Source: Rhyacophila brunnea
Lineage: Eukaryota; Arthropoda; Insecta; Trichoptera; Rhyacophilidae
Assembly: GCA_022495005.1 (NCBI GenBank)
Contig: JAGYXB010000612.1
Coordinates: 682,001 to 746,000 of the forward strand
Direction of reading: 5' to 3'
DNA: 64,000 nt
Part shown: one piece after another, positions 43,614 through 56,295 of the stretch
How positions within the stretch are numbered: the stretch's first letter is position 1
How the letters are laid out: each line of letters begins with the position of its first letter
Translations under genes and position numbers: made by a program
The notes under the pieces: model-generated
What the model saw: the letters and a program-made list of their open reading frames with translations, nothing else
What the model was told of the DNA's origin: nothing
The model's database searches: none

Positions 43614-46600
43614 TTACAAGCTCAGTTGCATTAATATTATTGCATAAGTCATTATAGTGCCAGCCATGTTGTACAGATAATTAAAATCGAGAGTGAAAAA
43701 TCCACAAGCAGAGAAGAATGGCATTCTCCGTGCCACTAAATGAGACCAACGATCCAGAATTGCCTGTTCTCCTAAAAAACAAAACAAAACCATTAATACT
43801 ATTAAAAAGTATAACATTAATCACACGTGTATTCCAAGATGGCGGTGTTTACAAACAGCTGATTTGGCAGATGTCATTTAAGTTTTAAATAAATTTACTT
43901 TTTAGTGCTTCATTACTGTAATAATATGTTGGTTTAATATTAGTTATGTATCCCGACAGCGAAAATGGGATGCCTCCAACAAGGGCAAGCACACATACTT
44001 GTTTTTTCCCTGACGTACTGGCGATTGAAAATAACCAAGCTGACTCCTGACCATTACACCAGTCAGTTCTTGACTAGCCATGGTAGATTTACTGCCAAAC
44101 TCTTCGAGCTTGTACTTGTCACCCGACCAACATGCTCATGTGACGGAGAACAACAGGATGCAAGCTACATCCACTGGGAATGTGCTCCAAGAGGGAAGAG
44201 ACACTCAAGTCGTCCAACCAGATATTGGGCCCATCGGGCTGTTCAACCTAAGGCCAATTTGATAGCATTTAAAATTTTGCGGCGTCTTATTGCGGGTGTG
44301 AAGACTTCACATAGTTTTTGTATGTCTGTATTGTTTTAGGTTTGTTTTTTGTAATATATATTAAGTATATTATAATATATACCATTACGTTAATTTTCCG
44401 TGTCTTTCTCTCCCATGGTATTTTTTTATTAAATTATGTCAATCAGTAAACCCAGTCAAAGCCCACTTGAGAGAGCGTGGTCACGTCAGTCTTGGGTATC
44501 TACTCCTGAGATATTACCAGGCATAAAAAACTACTGATGCTTTACATCCAAGTGTAGGTCTTCGTGATACGCTCGATTAAAACCGAGTATGGTGCGGCCG
44601 GGTTGATTTGGAGGGCCTCTGTGTTGTATACATGTTTATGTGGAATTTAATTGAAACGCCTTCACTCTCATATATCTGCCGCAAGCTCACTTCACTACCT
44701 TAGCCTCAGGGATGCTGTCTTTCGATTCTCATTTCAATTGTAGTCTATTGAAAATTAGCCTTTTGGCCTGTCGGGTGTCTTCTATTCTTGAGACATGGCC
44801 TGCCCAACAGAGTCGTGCGAGATGACCGAGGGATCATTTTACAACTAATATTATTCACGACACGATTATACTCGTACCTTCCACAATACGTGCCATCTTC
44901 AGCGCATACTGCGGCTCAAAACCCCTACTCAATTTCGATATCTTCCTTTAATTTTGAGTAGGTTATGTTATGTATGTGTGTATATATGATTAATATTTTT
45001 ATCGTAAAATGTTTATCATCTTAAGGCCCTCCACCCACGGCGCAACTGAAATCTGACGGAACTGGTTTGCGAAGGAACTCATAAACTGGCCAATATGTAC
45101 TTCGCACACGGCGCTACTGAAACCCACTTTAAATAATAATTACATAACCTCAAACTGGACCATCAGCTGTTTTGTACAAAAACTGACGTACGCTGCTGCG
45201 TTTCCTCGAATACAATAAGGTTATTTCAATTTTCCGATTAATATTTAATAAATAATGTCTTCGAGCGAGTCAAGTTACGCGAGTTACTTTCGGTTACGCA
45301 GAGCTACCAATTTTGATAAGAAAATATGATTTTTCACCGAATCTAATGATGTTGGTACCACTATTTTATGGTTACTCTAAGCTTGAGAGACCGCGCGACT
45401 GGCATGTCGCGTCTCTTCACGACCGTTTTGAAACTGAGAGATTCCAGTCTCGCCGTCAGCCAGCCGCCATTGAAATACATTAGCTAGATACTGGTTGGAA
45501 TTTTAGTTTCAGTTCCGTCGGACTTCAGTTGCTCCGTGGGAGGAGGGCCTAAGGGAAGCTTAATTTCGTGTAGTTTGCATAAAATCAATAAATCATTAAG
45601 AATTATTACCTATAGGCGTGTGGCAAACAATAGAGTCTATAATGAGAGATGTCCTTTTTGCTTCTCTGGTGACCTTTACGCAATTAAGAGTTATACAATA
45701 TAACGACAAGATATCGTAGATTGCAAATCCAATATACCCCGAAACAATGCAAAGGGTTAAATCCATTTCCTTGAAGAAAGAATACATTATTTAATGGTTA
45801 CATGTAAATTGTACGTATTACATTTCACCGTAGCACAGTTCGCCGTGAACTTTCTTATCGGTATAGTATACGGTCATCTCTATAGCACCTAGATGAAAAC
45901 ATTACGCGTTGCAGCAGACTATTGCAGATTGTAGATAATGTTCAAATGTTCATTCACTGCTGACCAGATAATTACTAATTAATCTTCGACCATGTCCGAT
46001 CCTAATATGATCATATTGGCCTCCACAGAGCAGAGGTTTGTATTAACAGAGTTTTGTTTTTTTTTACGAGAAATGGATGTCAGCCACTTGCTCAACCTAT
46101 TAGGTCCATACCAACTCACACACATTAAAAAACAATATGCGTACTTGCCAGACCCAGGAATCGAACCTGGGACCCACGGCGTGATAGTCCAACGCTTAAG
46201 CCGCGCGGCCACCGTGTGTGTAAGTACTTAGCTAAAAACAGGATAATCCAACTTAAAATTTTTAAAGTAAATAGTTCAACGCTTAACCCGCTCGGCCACC
46301 ATGGGTGTCCAATTATTAACTAATTAATTACCACATTTAAATATCATGCTAATTGTATATCATGGCCAACTAGCACGGTCAGACTTAACTTAAACGAATC
46401 TAACCTAACAAATAATCCAGTATATCGGCTATTTTCAAAATGTGATTGCCGCTGGCTTTCTGTAAACCGATAAGAAGCGCGTTTTATTTAGATATGAATT
46501 TTATCTCAGTACTATATGACTCATAGAGGTTGGATGGTCTTTAATATACGATCATATATTTCCGATACAACATTTCATCGTGAAGTGTGATACGGCGAAC

Positions 46601-49600
46601 TGCATACATACAAATTTCCGGACACGACATTTAACATGTCGATGAGTAAATTGAGAGATATAGAATAATATTATAATATAGTGTAGGTACGTCAAAATTT
46701 TAGTACATAATTAATTATAATATGTATTTACAAAATCCTCATCTCAATCAAAAAAATACTTTCATTTTCTCGATTTCCGTGCTATAAACTAATATGGTAT
46801 AAACTAGAAAAATCATTGACAACTGTTGCTATCGAACTGAGGTTTAGAGCCCTTGTCCTGCTGAGCGCCAATGCTTTGCATACTATTGTGACTACGCCTC
46901 CGGTCAATCATTTATCATTGTTATCAGTGACGTCCCGTGGGGGTAGGCAGATTGAGCGTCGCTTGGAGTCAGCAGTTACTCGAAGGGCGGCAAATCGAGG
47001 AAAATCGTTTGGAATATAATATAGAAATACCTACCTAAACTTAGTATATAATAACGAAAATATCTTCACATTCAAAAATTGAATTTTGTTAGGTTCGCGA
47101 TATCTAGTTTACTTCCGTTGCCCTTCGACGTCCTTGGTGACCAGAAACGACACGTGCAGAATTGCAAATAATTAGTCTGATATTTTGTTAGTAATGTAAC
47201 CATACAACACATATCTTAGATATTGGACTCATGAAAGGATGATAAAAATAATTTATAATAAAATGAAGCGGAATTTTGGCGCTGCCTAGGGGCTGATTTG
47301 TATGCTATCAAAATAGTTTATAATAAATTCAAATATGCTAATAAGGAGAAGTGTTATACTACTGTGGATTTACTGGAGGCATCTATGAACAAAATAAAAA
47401 AAACACGGAATTCTACAAATTTTTCTGATAATTTAAATATATTATACTTACAATAATTTATAAAATGTGCTTCTATTTAAAATGACCATACCGAAGATCG
47501 ATTCAATATAATATTATACTTATAAAAGATTTCAAGCCATACATTTTTTATTTTTTTAGAAAAAATCGATATTTTTTTTAATTACATTTAAATAGGGTAC
47601 TATTCAATATAAGTATTCAATAGGGATGTATTCAAAAATATTTATGATATAAATATCGATTAAATTTATCAATTGAACTATATTTTAATGATGATAATAA
47701 CCATGAAATATGATGTACTATAATAGTTTATTCAACGAACGCACATTTTATTTTCTCACTTTGAATTTAAAAAAATTATTTTTAGATACCTACATAATTC
47801 ATTAATTACAATATTTTTGTACTTAAATAATTAGAAACTATTATCAAATGGCTTGCTCTGTATTCATTTGCTAGACGCCGATAAAAGCATTTCGCCTCCC
47901 TTAATTTATAATCATAACTAGAATAGTAGCTTATTTCAATTTCCATCGAGTGCCATATAAAAAATAACAAAGATAATTAATCAAATAACCTCAGATATGT
48001 GCATATTATAAAAATTCTATAAAAGAATATTACCCAATGATAATATAGTATAATCTATCAACATAAAATAGAACTAACGATCTCAGTCGATAATTAAGTA
48101 CTTACTCGTCACTCGAACTGATCATATTCTATAATATAGATATAATAAGTACCTAGTCGATATTAAACATTTCAATCAAGCAGCTCACAAATACTCTCTC
48201 AATTAAATAATCGTTTTCGCATACCTACTGTGTTTCTCCGCAATAGACATTAAAACTACAAAAATAAAAAGTCATAGTATCATGTAATATTAAAATAAAT
48301 GTGAAACAATAAACAACCATTATAACAATTATCATTAATAAGTGTCATTAATCAAATTTGTATCCTTATAAAAACAAACTACAAATTAAATGAATAAACA
48401 ACTACAAATGGTGACCCCGACGTGAAGTTGTACTTTTTTTTCTAAAATACATAATATGTTTCTGAGATTATTCAAAATTGTGTATTTAAATAAAAAATGC
48501 TATATTCTAAAATATTGTGAAACGTTGAATAAATAAATATTTTTATAGAGTTGGTAGTTAGATCAAACCACAACACAATTATTTATTACCTATATTATCT
48601 TTTTTTTAAATATTCAGATGATTTTATAGTGAGAATTCAATAACTTGCAGAAGTGAGCTTTAATGGATGAGTGAAATAGACATAATATTATGCTAAACTG
48701 ATTTTTGAATTCTAAAGTAATCTTTGTAATTAGTGTAACTAAATTCGATTAAGGAAATTAACAAGTATATCATCTTGGACAGGAAATATTTATGGATATA
48801 GTAGATTGGTATTTACACTAATATGAGTATAATATCTAAGTACTTACTTTTTTTCCAAATCCGTAACTCATGGTAAAATGAATTGCCCGTACGATAGAAA
48901 GAATTCCATTGAACGATAATAAGAAATTCTGCAAAAATACGTCAGTAGGTATCAGGTGAATTCATACAAATGAAAAATATTTGAACAGTTTACCTGCTCT
49001 GCGCTGCTATGTAAAAAGATAATGTTTTTTGTTTTAGTGAAATGAGAACCCAAGTTTTAAAGTACCTACTCGTTCTCTTTTTATTTTTTTGTTTCGACCA
49101 TGTCCGACAGTGTAAAAATTATGACAAAATAATCCATTAATTGTACTATAAATAAAAGGTACCTAGTTTAAAACTTGGGTTTTCATTTCATTAAAATCGA
49201 AAACACTGTCTTTTTACTTAGCAGGGCAGTACTGTGTGACCAAATATTGTTTTGGTAAAGTAAAACGTCTTCATTTCGGTACACATAATAAGGTGGTTTT
49301 TTTCAGTGATCCGCGCTTACTTCGACTAGAGCAGTGACAATATCCCCATAAAACTCCAGCATCAGCGGTTCCAAGAGACATCCACGGAAACAAAGTCCAC
49401 ACCATTTTAAATACAAATTTAAATTAATATTTCCTCATCGACTAAGATTATTATCATGAATAATTCGTCACCCCATTCCTAACCAGCCGTGACAGGTAAA
49501 TTATAGGTTTTCGGAGATCAACTTTGAAGTTTAATGTTTCTTCAAATTATTTATATCTATACAATGAACTTTATTTTGTGTATCAAAAATATCGTCTGTG

Positions 49601-51352
49601 TCGCAATTATATATATACAGATAATAAAATTAATCCGTTATATTTTGTTGTATCTACGTTCTGGCCATTGGCGCCCAAATAAAAAAGGTTTACTAGTGAA
49701 AATATGACAGATATCAAAGAAAAGTTGAAACAATTATTTCATTGCCATCAAAATACATAATAAACCATAATAATTTGTTATACTTTACATATTAAATAAT
49801 AACATAAAATTCTGAATTATAATCCAAAGTGTCTCAAATCGATCGATATGTGTCGATGAAACTCGAAAGCACAATTTGTAAAATAATATTCAATGGTATG
49901 GAATATTTTTTTCATATCACTTATATAATGTATTTACTTATACACATATATATATTCTTTTATTTTTTATGTCACTTTTTTATTTTTCTTTTTTTTTCTT
50001 TTGTATATCATTTAATTATTCATTATTCTTCCTCATTTTTTCTTTTGTATATCATTTAATTATTTATTATTCTTCCTCATTTTTCTCATGTAATGTAGTT
50101 TCTTTATATTGATGTTATTCGTACTCTTTATCTTGTTAGTCTTAACTATATTATAATGTATATATGGAGACTTTGTTGGTTGCAATAACTTTTTATTATT
50201 ATATTTTAAATTTCTGTAATCAATATTTAACTGTTTGTTTTCCTTAATAAATAAAATAAAAATAAAAATAAAATATAATTAATTGAATAGATAAAATTAG
50301 ATTATATATTATGTTTTAATAACGTTATTAAAAATCTTTTTTTCTGAATTTTGACGCCTGGGTGTTTCGCACCCTTAACACCCGCCGATTCTGAAAAATC
50401 TGCCGCAAAAAAAATAAAAAAATACCTGAATACTGTAAAAGGAGTTCATTCGGTCACACAGGTCGCAAGTGCCCATATATACAGTCATCAATTCATTTAT
50501 ATCGGGTCTGTTCTGCTTGGCAGTTTTTATTGCGTCATCTATTTTCCCTTTCCAATCTAATAGAAGATTTTCAATCTCGCTATAATGATGGTACTTCTTA
50601 TGATCAAAGTCCTTCCCAAGTCTTGGATCATTGTCTTCGTGCACCCTGTATTTTACTTGAAGCTGTATGTTCAAATTAATGAACATGCAATGAAAGAAAA
50701 ATGTTGAAGTGTAAAACTCTACTATCACTAGAGTGTTCATTAAGTGAAACAGATAGTTTATTGAATACCAGCACGCGCTCTCTAAGTTATAAAGTGTTTT
50801 CAGAGAGTAAAAATCAAAACAGCATAATAGGACCAAAGGAATTGTTAGAATACAAATCAATACTATAACACAACGCCTGCCTTCTGTGTATATCTCTGGC
50901 CTATCAGTTCCCAAAAGTTTTACCGTTGACTTAGTCGAGGCAAAAAAATCGTCACTTGATTCAGTACAAAATAACGTCACCAATATATTCCACATGCTAG
51001 TACCGGCTAAAGTTAATATGTACAAAATATCAACGGATACAAACGGTACTGTCATCTTTTGATGTATCTGTGCATGCTGGTTTTTAAACATGAAGACGCA
51101 AAATACACCAAGGACGACTAATGTGACAAAACACTGGACTCTCTTCATCCACATATTCTTGGGAGCATATCGACTCATCGCGAACAAAAGGAGCAGTCGT
51201 TGTAACGGTTTAAAGCAATATTTAACAGATAATAACTCCTCGTTGTATTGGTGTTTCTTGTTTTCAGTAGATGAATCGATCATTTTCGGAAATTTAAAAT
51301 CCACTGGTGGATTAAAGTTTACGATTTGAATTGACTTGTAAAATTCCCCCAT
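43614..51352 (-). CDS. Gustatory receptor D (7tm_7), four exons, 441 aa
   Basis: Paralogue of B and C. Exons: 51352-50426 (309 codons), 48928-48848 (81 nt), 45769-45610 (160 nt), 43771-43614 (158 nt). GT-AG borders and phases 0, 0, 1 match B and C, and the frame ends at a stop at 43614. Exon 1 starts MGEFYKSIQIVNFN and ends CDLCDRMNSFYSIQ. Exon 2 is NFLLSFNGILSIVRAIHF. Exon 3 includes LCIVSGYIGFAIYDILSL and LNCVKVTREAKRTSLI. Exon 4 has GEQAILDRWSHLVARR, FFSACGFFTLDFNYLYNMAG, TYAIILMQLSL. By eye exon 4 resembles B more than C in places (SHLVARR, FFTLDF), which hints at gene conversion or complex duplication order. Introns carry a SINE, a Harbinger MITE and an LTR relic. Confidence 0.92.
43833..43877. 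promoter_or_regulatory. Conserved intronic block next to exon 4 of gene D
   Basis: CAAGATGGCGGTGTTTA, then ACAGCTGATTTG, at the same distance from exon 4 as in B and C. Confidence 0.4.
43965..44339 (+). pseudogene. Non-LTR retrotransposon C-terminal fragment
   Basis: LTPDHYTSQFLTSHGRFTAK, then RPTCSCDGEQQDASYIHWEC, resembles the tail of R1/Jockey-type proteins, where a Cys/His cluster follows the QFLTGHG-like block. It is related to the fragment at 53230-53510. It lies in intron 3 of gene D. Confidence 0.6.
44455..44625 (-). repeat. Dispersed repeat, AATCGAGCGTATCACG family
   Basis: Read on the minus strand it has TTTTAATCGAGCGTATCACG, a CAGTAG spacer, GATACCCAAGACTGACGT and CTTTGACTGGGTTT. 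The same order recurs at 8938-9140 and, split by a MITE, at 52365-52862. No coding sequence or tRNA boxes were found, so the class is unknown. Confidence 0.6.
44695..44845 (-). pseudogene. LINE C-terminal fragment
   Basis: The minus strand reads LCWAGHVSRIEDTRQAKRLI then FNRLQLK and a stop. The WxGHVxR(I/M)xDTRxxK pattern is typical of the region near the end of LINE proteins. Confidence 0.5.
45022..45552. mobile_element. PIF/Harbinger-like MITE (GGCCCTCC termini)
   Basis: GGCCCTCCACCCACGG at the left and CCGTGGGAGGAGGGCC at the right are flanked by TAA (45022-45024 and 45550-45552). Further inward, CAACTGAAATCTGACGGAAC is mirrored by GTTCCGTCGGACTTCAGTTG. Confidence 0.75.
45988..46308 (-). 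mobile_element. tRNA-derived SINE, copy 3, plus an extra head
   Basis: A full copy on the minus strand has head to about 46221, B box GGTTCGATTCC near 46150, and end AGGATCGGACATGGTC. A second partial head (GGTGGCCGAGCGGGTTAAGC) lies at 46273-46308. It sits in intron 2 of gene D. Confidence 0.8.
46309..46926. other. Intron 2 of gene D, AT-rich
   Basis: No exon or element border was recognised. Confidence 0.4.
46929..47299. mobile_element. CAGTGACGTCC-family hAT MITE, truncated
   Basis: It begins CAGTGACGTCCCGTGGGG, follows the 1547-2055 element in reverse (GCAGTTACTCGAAGGGCGGC), and ends in GGCGCTGCCTAGGGGC without the second terminus. Confidence 0.65.
47300..48150. other. Intron 2 of gene D, AT-rich
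   Basis: No supported feature. Part may be the LTR upstream of the primer binding site at 48409, but no 5' LTR end was identified. Confidence 0.35.
48151..48440 (+). mobile_element. LTR-retroelement relic with tRNA-Trp primer binding site
   Basis: TGGTGACCCCGACGTGA at 48409-48425 is complementary, over 17 nt, to the CCA-bearing 3' end of insect tRNA-Trp as I recall it. It follows CTACA plus two bases, so an LTR may end near 48406. AATAAA-like signals precede it. No gag or pol follows, and the sequence reverts to AT-rich intron within about 50 bp. Confidence 0.5.
48991..49232. mobile_element. Palindromic MITE, relative of 25946-26110
   Basis: CTGCTATGTAAAAAGATAAT at the left mirrors CTTTTTACTTAGCAGGGCAG at the right. 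CCCAAGTTTTAAA is also inverted within. Its centre carries a short SINE-tail match (CGACCATGTCCGA). Confidence 0.5.
49233..50425. other. Intron 1 of gene D, with a 43-bp tandem duplication
   Basis: At about 49999-50085 a unit (CTTTTGTATATCATTTAATT onward) is repeated nearly identically. The rest is AT-rich. The frame 49829-50059 is low-complexity and not a gene. Confidence 0.5.
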
Positions 51353-52364
51353 TGCTAAATAAAATTAATGTGTACTTATAGTTGCAGTTGATTTTCCAGA
51401 ATAATATTATATTTCATGCTACATCTTTGTAAAATGAAAAAATATCTACATATATTTATAATTGTTGTTCATTTATTAGCTTTCCACTAATTCACATTAA
51501 AGTAATTATTTCAATTACGTGGATATGGATAAATCCGGTGGTACTCAAACTGAGCGCTGCTAACATTTCCCAGAGGCGCCGCATGCTGATTAAGATGGTA
51601 CTTCAAGGGACATTTTCAACGTATTTCAATTATAGGTACAATGCATTTCCACCATGAATAATTGACAGTTAACACAATAAAAGAAATCTCCAGCTTCCTT
51701 AAGAAGGTACTTCAGTGAAACGGCAAATAATTTTCAACTATAGGTGCGACGAAATTTTTGACTCGCTGGCAATCGGAAAAGTGAACGTCGAGCTATAAAC
51801 ACGTCAATTTGTTTCATGATGGCGACGGGGGTGTTAATTCTTAAATCGTGTAAAGATGACTAAAAAACGGTACCCATTTCCTTGAAAAAGAAAACATGTC
51901 AATGAATATATTATTATTGTTACTAATAGAACAATAAACAGAACATTAAAAGGACGAATGTTGGATTTATATGACGAATTATATTTCGTTCGGCACGCGT
52001 CATTTGCACAATCCGCGCATCGCCTAGCCACGATCTTTTTAGACCATGCCTCAAGTGAGGTATAGCCTTAAGAATAATCCCGTCCGTTTACATCCTAATT
52101 ACAGTGATAATATTCGGTAAAAAAATGTTTTATTTTTATTGTAGACATTACGTGTGGAGACAAAATTGGATAAAACTAGTTGGTAGATTTCCAATAAACC
52201 CCCATGTTTATCATTCTTTATTCTACCTTAGATTTACAAGAGTCGGCAACCTTTACAGACTTATGGGCCGCATTTAACCATAAATAATTGGTAACAAGTA
52301 AAAAATAATAATTATGATTTTTTATTGTTTCAATCATTAAGTGAACAAAACTACCAAATAGTCC
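51353..52364. other. Upstream of gene D, with hAT fragments
   Basis: About 51540-51720 shares TCCACCATGAATAATTGACA and AACACAATAAAAGAAAT with the hAT interior at 11400-11450. CGGCAACCTTTACAGACTTA near 52235 matches the end of the 1223 hAT family. No gene. Confidence 0.45.
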
Positions 52365-52862
52365 CCTCCATACCAACCCGTACCGTACCACACTCAGTCT
52401 TAATCGAGCGTATCACGAGTCCATGGCCCTTACATCCTGAAGCGGGCCCCCAGGCGAGGATTTTTGGCGGGTCTCCCTACCTATCGTTACGGATAAAGGC
52501 AGTGTGACGCTTTACTACTACTTTGTACATTTTAGTACATCCATTTGAATTATGGAGTTGTCGAATATCAATACATAATTAAAAATTGTATCGTACACCT
52601 ACGTAATTTAAAATAAAACTATTGGAGGAAAATAGCGACTTTTTTTTTTACTATTAAAGCAAATTTGTGATGTGTGTTTATCTTGCTTATCTGGTAGACT
52701 CGCCTCGCCGGGCTAGAGCGCTGTCAACCCCGTTGTAGGGGCCATGCACGAGTCCCTGCGTTTGGATCTGAAGAATCAGCAATTTTTTACGTCTGGGAAT
52801 GTCTCAGGAGCCTATGCCCAAGACTGAAGTCGCCACAAGTGTGCTTTGACTGAGTTTACAGA
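52365..52862. repeat. AATCGAGCGTATCACG-family repeat split by a hAT MITE
   Basis: 52365-52421 and 52755-52862 together reconstitute one copy of the repeat also at 8938 and 44455. The break is the MITE at 52422-52746. Confidence 0.65.
52422..52746. mobile_element. hAT MITE, CATGGCCCC family, copy 4
   Basis: CATGGCCCTT and GGGGCCATG ends are flanked by a perfect 8-bp duplication cacgagtc (52414-52421 and 52747-52754). Confidence 0.88.
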
Positions 52863-53229
52863 TACTTGCCATCGAGCTGCAAATACAAACATATTTGCAA
52901 CATATAAAGCAATGTTGATTTTCTCCAACTGTTTTATTAATATGGATACACAATTATATTATAGAAATAATTATTCAACATACGGTCCGTAAGTTATATT
53001 AGTTTTAGCTTTTATGGATCGCAAACAATGTACGTTTCCTGTCGGTTGCCAATCGCTGCCATAGACAAAACGTATATACTTGATTTTTCTCTCCACCACC
53101 CGCCACGTCTCCACACCCATTATGGAGGCACACCGTGGCGTAACGAACGTTAAACGAAAATATCCCAGGAGCAACTTCTCAATACTTTGGTTGGCGTGTA
53201 CTCGAGTGTGCGTGATTCCTACTTCGATA

Positions 53230-53510
53230 TCACGTAGGTATTACGGTCAATTTTCGGTGAGAAAAGGTCTTTTCGCACGCCGTAAAATGCTGCAAAATTT
53301 TTAAAGACAGAAATTTTCCCTCGTAGATACCAAGTCGCAATGACCGACCAGTCGACCAGGCTTCCTTTTCAACCGACACATGGGAACACTCCCAGAGGAT
53401 GTGATCGGCATCCTGCAATTCGTCATATAAGCATGTTGGAGATTCTGTTAGGCCAAGCTGACAAAGCTTGGAGGCAAAACCACCTTGTCTGGTTAAGAAC
53501 TGAGAAGTCT
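53230..53510 (-). pseudogene. Non-LTR retrotransposon C-terminal fragment
   Basis: The minus strand reads QFLTRQGGFASKLCQLGL, then TESPTC, DELQDADHILWECSHV, and GKFLSLKILQHF. The QFLTxxG block followed by C, H and WEC is the R1/Jockey-type tail. It is related to 43965-44339 and truncated on both sides. Confidence 0.65.
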
Positions 53511-53865
53511 ACTACGTATATTTTGTGCGAAATTACTATTCAGAGACCCGTGAAACAATCATTATATATTATGAAGGGCACCATGACACGAAAAATTTTC
53601 AAACTACTGGGATAATGACATTCATTATTATTTAATTTTGCAATTTAGGTAAGAAGGAATATAATATACTCCAAAATAATTAAATAAATAAATAATATTA
53701 TTCAAAAATCATTAGTGATTCATATATAGGTATTGAATAAAGATTATGAGAAGTTGTACACCAATTAAATAATATACTATAATAGCCAATGTCATTCTAG
53801 TAATCTATTTTAAGTGTTGTAACATTTTCCGCGTCAATTATGTATTGTATTATTATAATTATTAA

Positions 53866-54094
53866 GACCATGTCCGATTCTAATAGGATCATATGGGCCT
53901 CCACAGAGTAGAGGTTTGTAGATTTTGTTTATTTACGAGAAATGGATATCAGCCACTTGCTCAACCTATTAGGTCCATACCCTGACTCACACATAAATTA
54001 AAAAACAATATGTGTACTTGCCAGACCCAGGATTCGAACCTGGGACCTACGGCGTGATAGTCCAACGCTTAAGCCGCGTGGCCACCGTGGGTGT
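53866..54094 (-). mobile_element. tRNA-derived SINE, copy 4
   Basis: Minus-strand head GGTGGCCACGCGGCTTAAGC, B box GGTTCGAATCC near 54030, body CCTAATAGGTTGAGCAAGT, tail ATCGGACATGGTC-like. The best-preserved copy along with 59432. Confidence 0.85.
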
Positions 54095-54690
54095 ATTATA
54101 TTATACTATTGTATTGTATAGTATCATACCACGCATAATTCCTCTGGCCCAGTGCTCACTTTTAGCCCTTGAATTCAGCATGTCTTCAAAAATGGCAGTA
54201 AATACATTACTTACCTAACCTTACGACATATTTTACTAACACTTGTTCTGCATTTTTTTACATGGCGTCCATCGTAGACCGCATAATCTGGAGACACTGG
54301 TGATTTTAGGAAGTCTTGGAGACGATGATCATCAACGCCAGGCGCGCACACATAAAAATCATTTGGGGGATCCATTTAAAAAAAATATCTATAATATTTT
54401 TTTATAGATTTTAGGGATTAGATTTAGATATTACTACTTATAGTTTCTCGTCGCTTCAATCGTAGAATACGCACTTTCCCAGATACATCTCCATACTCAG
54501 ATACTCCTCATTTTAAACCTAGCTCTAAACACCTGGTCTGCAGGTATAGCTACGGGTGATCATCTACTAGTTATTGTGAGCTGTCACATTCACAAGTGGT
54601 TATCCAATGCGAAAGACTTAAAAGTCATAACAATTAAGATCGTTAGTGTCCATTTGTGTTATCCACGCTGTCTTATCTTTTAGACACGCC
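54095..54690. other. AT-rich DNA, no gene recognised
   Basis: Nothing supported on either strand. Confidence 0.4.
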
Positions 54691-55515
54691 ACGTCGGAAT
54701 ATTAAAGTAAAAGATAATTGCACCAATGTATGAGTGCCATGGGTCATCCAATGGCCACAGGTCTTCCGTGGCCGTAAAGGTTGATACCAGATGGAAGTCT
54801 CCCACAGGAGACCACCTCAAAGGGCGGACCGAACCATCAACTTTCCCATTACACCACAGCCTACGTCCACTCTTCGCGGTTCTCGCAACCCACGGCCGAT
54901 TAGAGCCCGCCTCAAAAAAAATTCGAATTCGTCTACGCTCCCGCCAAAACACAGGCGCGGTCTACCAAAAACAGCCGCTCGAAACAGCGCCGTCGGCAAA
55001 ACAGGGAGGTTCGCAACTGACACGAAAACAGGACGCCGCGAATCTATCAGTTGGATGGGCGCGAAAAGCTCTCTCTTACATCGGACGCCGAACGAGAAGC
55101 ATCTCCAGATTCTCCAGCCAAGCCGCAAGCCCCGATCCTCTATCGCATTAGACGCCGAACAGCAAGCATCGCCTCGGACGTGGAGCAACAAGCATCTGCA
55201 GCCCAGCTAGCATCTGCAATTCTCCAGCCAACAAGACCGCGTCGGCGCCAAGCAAGCATCAAGCATACCAAGCCACAAGATCTCAAGCTAACAGCCAGCG
55301 ACGCCGCGTATGCAGCTCGCCAAACCGACATTACCATTGCCATGACCAACCCACCGCCAACGACTACACTGTATCTACGATATAATAAACACCAGCCTCT
55401 TCAACAAACTACATGTGCGTTTCTCTCATTCCACCCCGCTTCTGGCCTGCTAGTGATACGGCCTTCACCATTCTCCTCGACGGAGAAAGGCCGGTATCAA
55501 GGTGACAACTGAGAA
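54690..55515 (+). other. GC-rich insert with overlapping open frames, probable retroelement piece
   Basis: Composition jumps well above the background. Several overlapping plus-strand frames (54726-55151, 54791-55210, 55051-55512) are open at once, which GC-rich DNA does by chance. Short repeats such as GCAAGCATC recur. ATATAATAAACACC near 55380 could be a polyadenylation signal before a sharp return to AT-rich DNA. No protein domain was recognised. A solo LTR is my preferred but unproven reading. Confidence 0.3.
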
Positions 55516-55786
55516 GAAAGATTCATAAATTGAATCACCTTTTATTGAATAACCAACATGATTCTTTGCTAAAATCAATCTTCCAATGGAACCATTAGTG
55601 TAGTCAGAGTAGGTTGTAGCAAGTACGAGGTGCTATTAAAGCTCCTACTCTTAGCAGCGTCAGTATTTTTTTCAGTGACCATAATCCGGTGAAGATCTAG
55701 GTGACATAACGAAAAGGTTTCGAAAGAGATTATCTAGATTCAAACACAAGTGTTTGGAAAAACAACATTTATTGTGAATTTTGCCA

Positions 55787-56071
55787 AACCAGAAATTCTG
55801 TGGCAAATAGCCAAAAGCTGATTTGTCCAAAATCTCTACTTTACAGGGCGAACAATTATCAAGTTATGGCCCATATATTTTTTTAAGTAATGTGACATAT
55901 CATGTATGGTCACACTGAATTAGAGATAGCACTATGTATAGTAGACATGTCAGCTTTTGACAATTTAAGAATATAATAATATTAATATTACTAACCATAA
56001 CATATCAATCAAAATCCAAAAAGGCATATTTTGGACATATCAGCTTTTGGCTATTTGCCACAGAATTTAAG
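55787..56071. mobile_element. MITE with inverted repeats of about 40 bp
   Basis: TGGCAAATAGCCAAAAGCTG at the left is mirrored by CAGCTTTTGGCTATTTGCCA at the right. Next to it (about 56075-56130, minus) is a tRNA-like A-box/B-box stretch of a possible SINE fragment. Confidence 0.65.
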
Positions 56072-56295
56072 CTCGAGACCCTCGACATACCAAGCGCATA
56101 CATTACCACTTGACCACCAAAATTGGAGTGGTATCAGTGTAAAATAATATTGAAAAATATCATTTTATTTTAAATCTTCATTATTTTTATATTATGTAAA
56201 ATTATTAATTTGCTAAACATTTTTATAATACATAATATAATACAAGTACTAATCTAACTAATAATTAAGTATATTATATTACCAACTAAAACTAA

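Noticed and set aside
45988..46221. tRNA gene on the minus strand
   Set aside because: A and B boxes are present, but the same body and tail occur in five places; it is a SINE head, not a tRNA gene.
49829..50059. 76-codon frame rich in Phe, Ile and Tyr
   Set aside because: Low-complexity pyrimidine-rich DNA with a 43-bp duplication; not a membrane protein gene.
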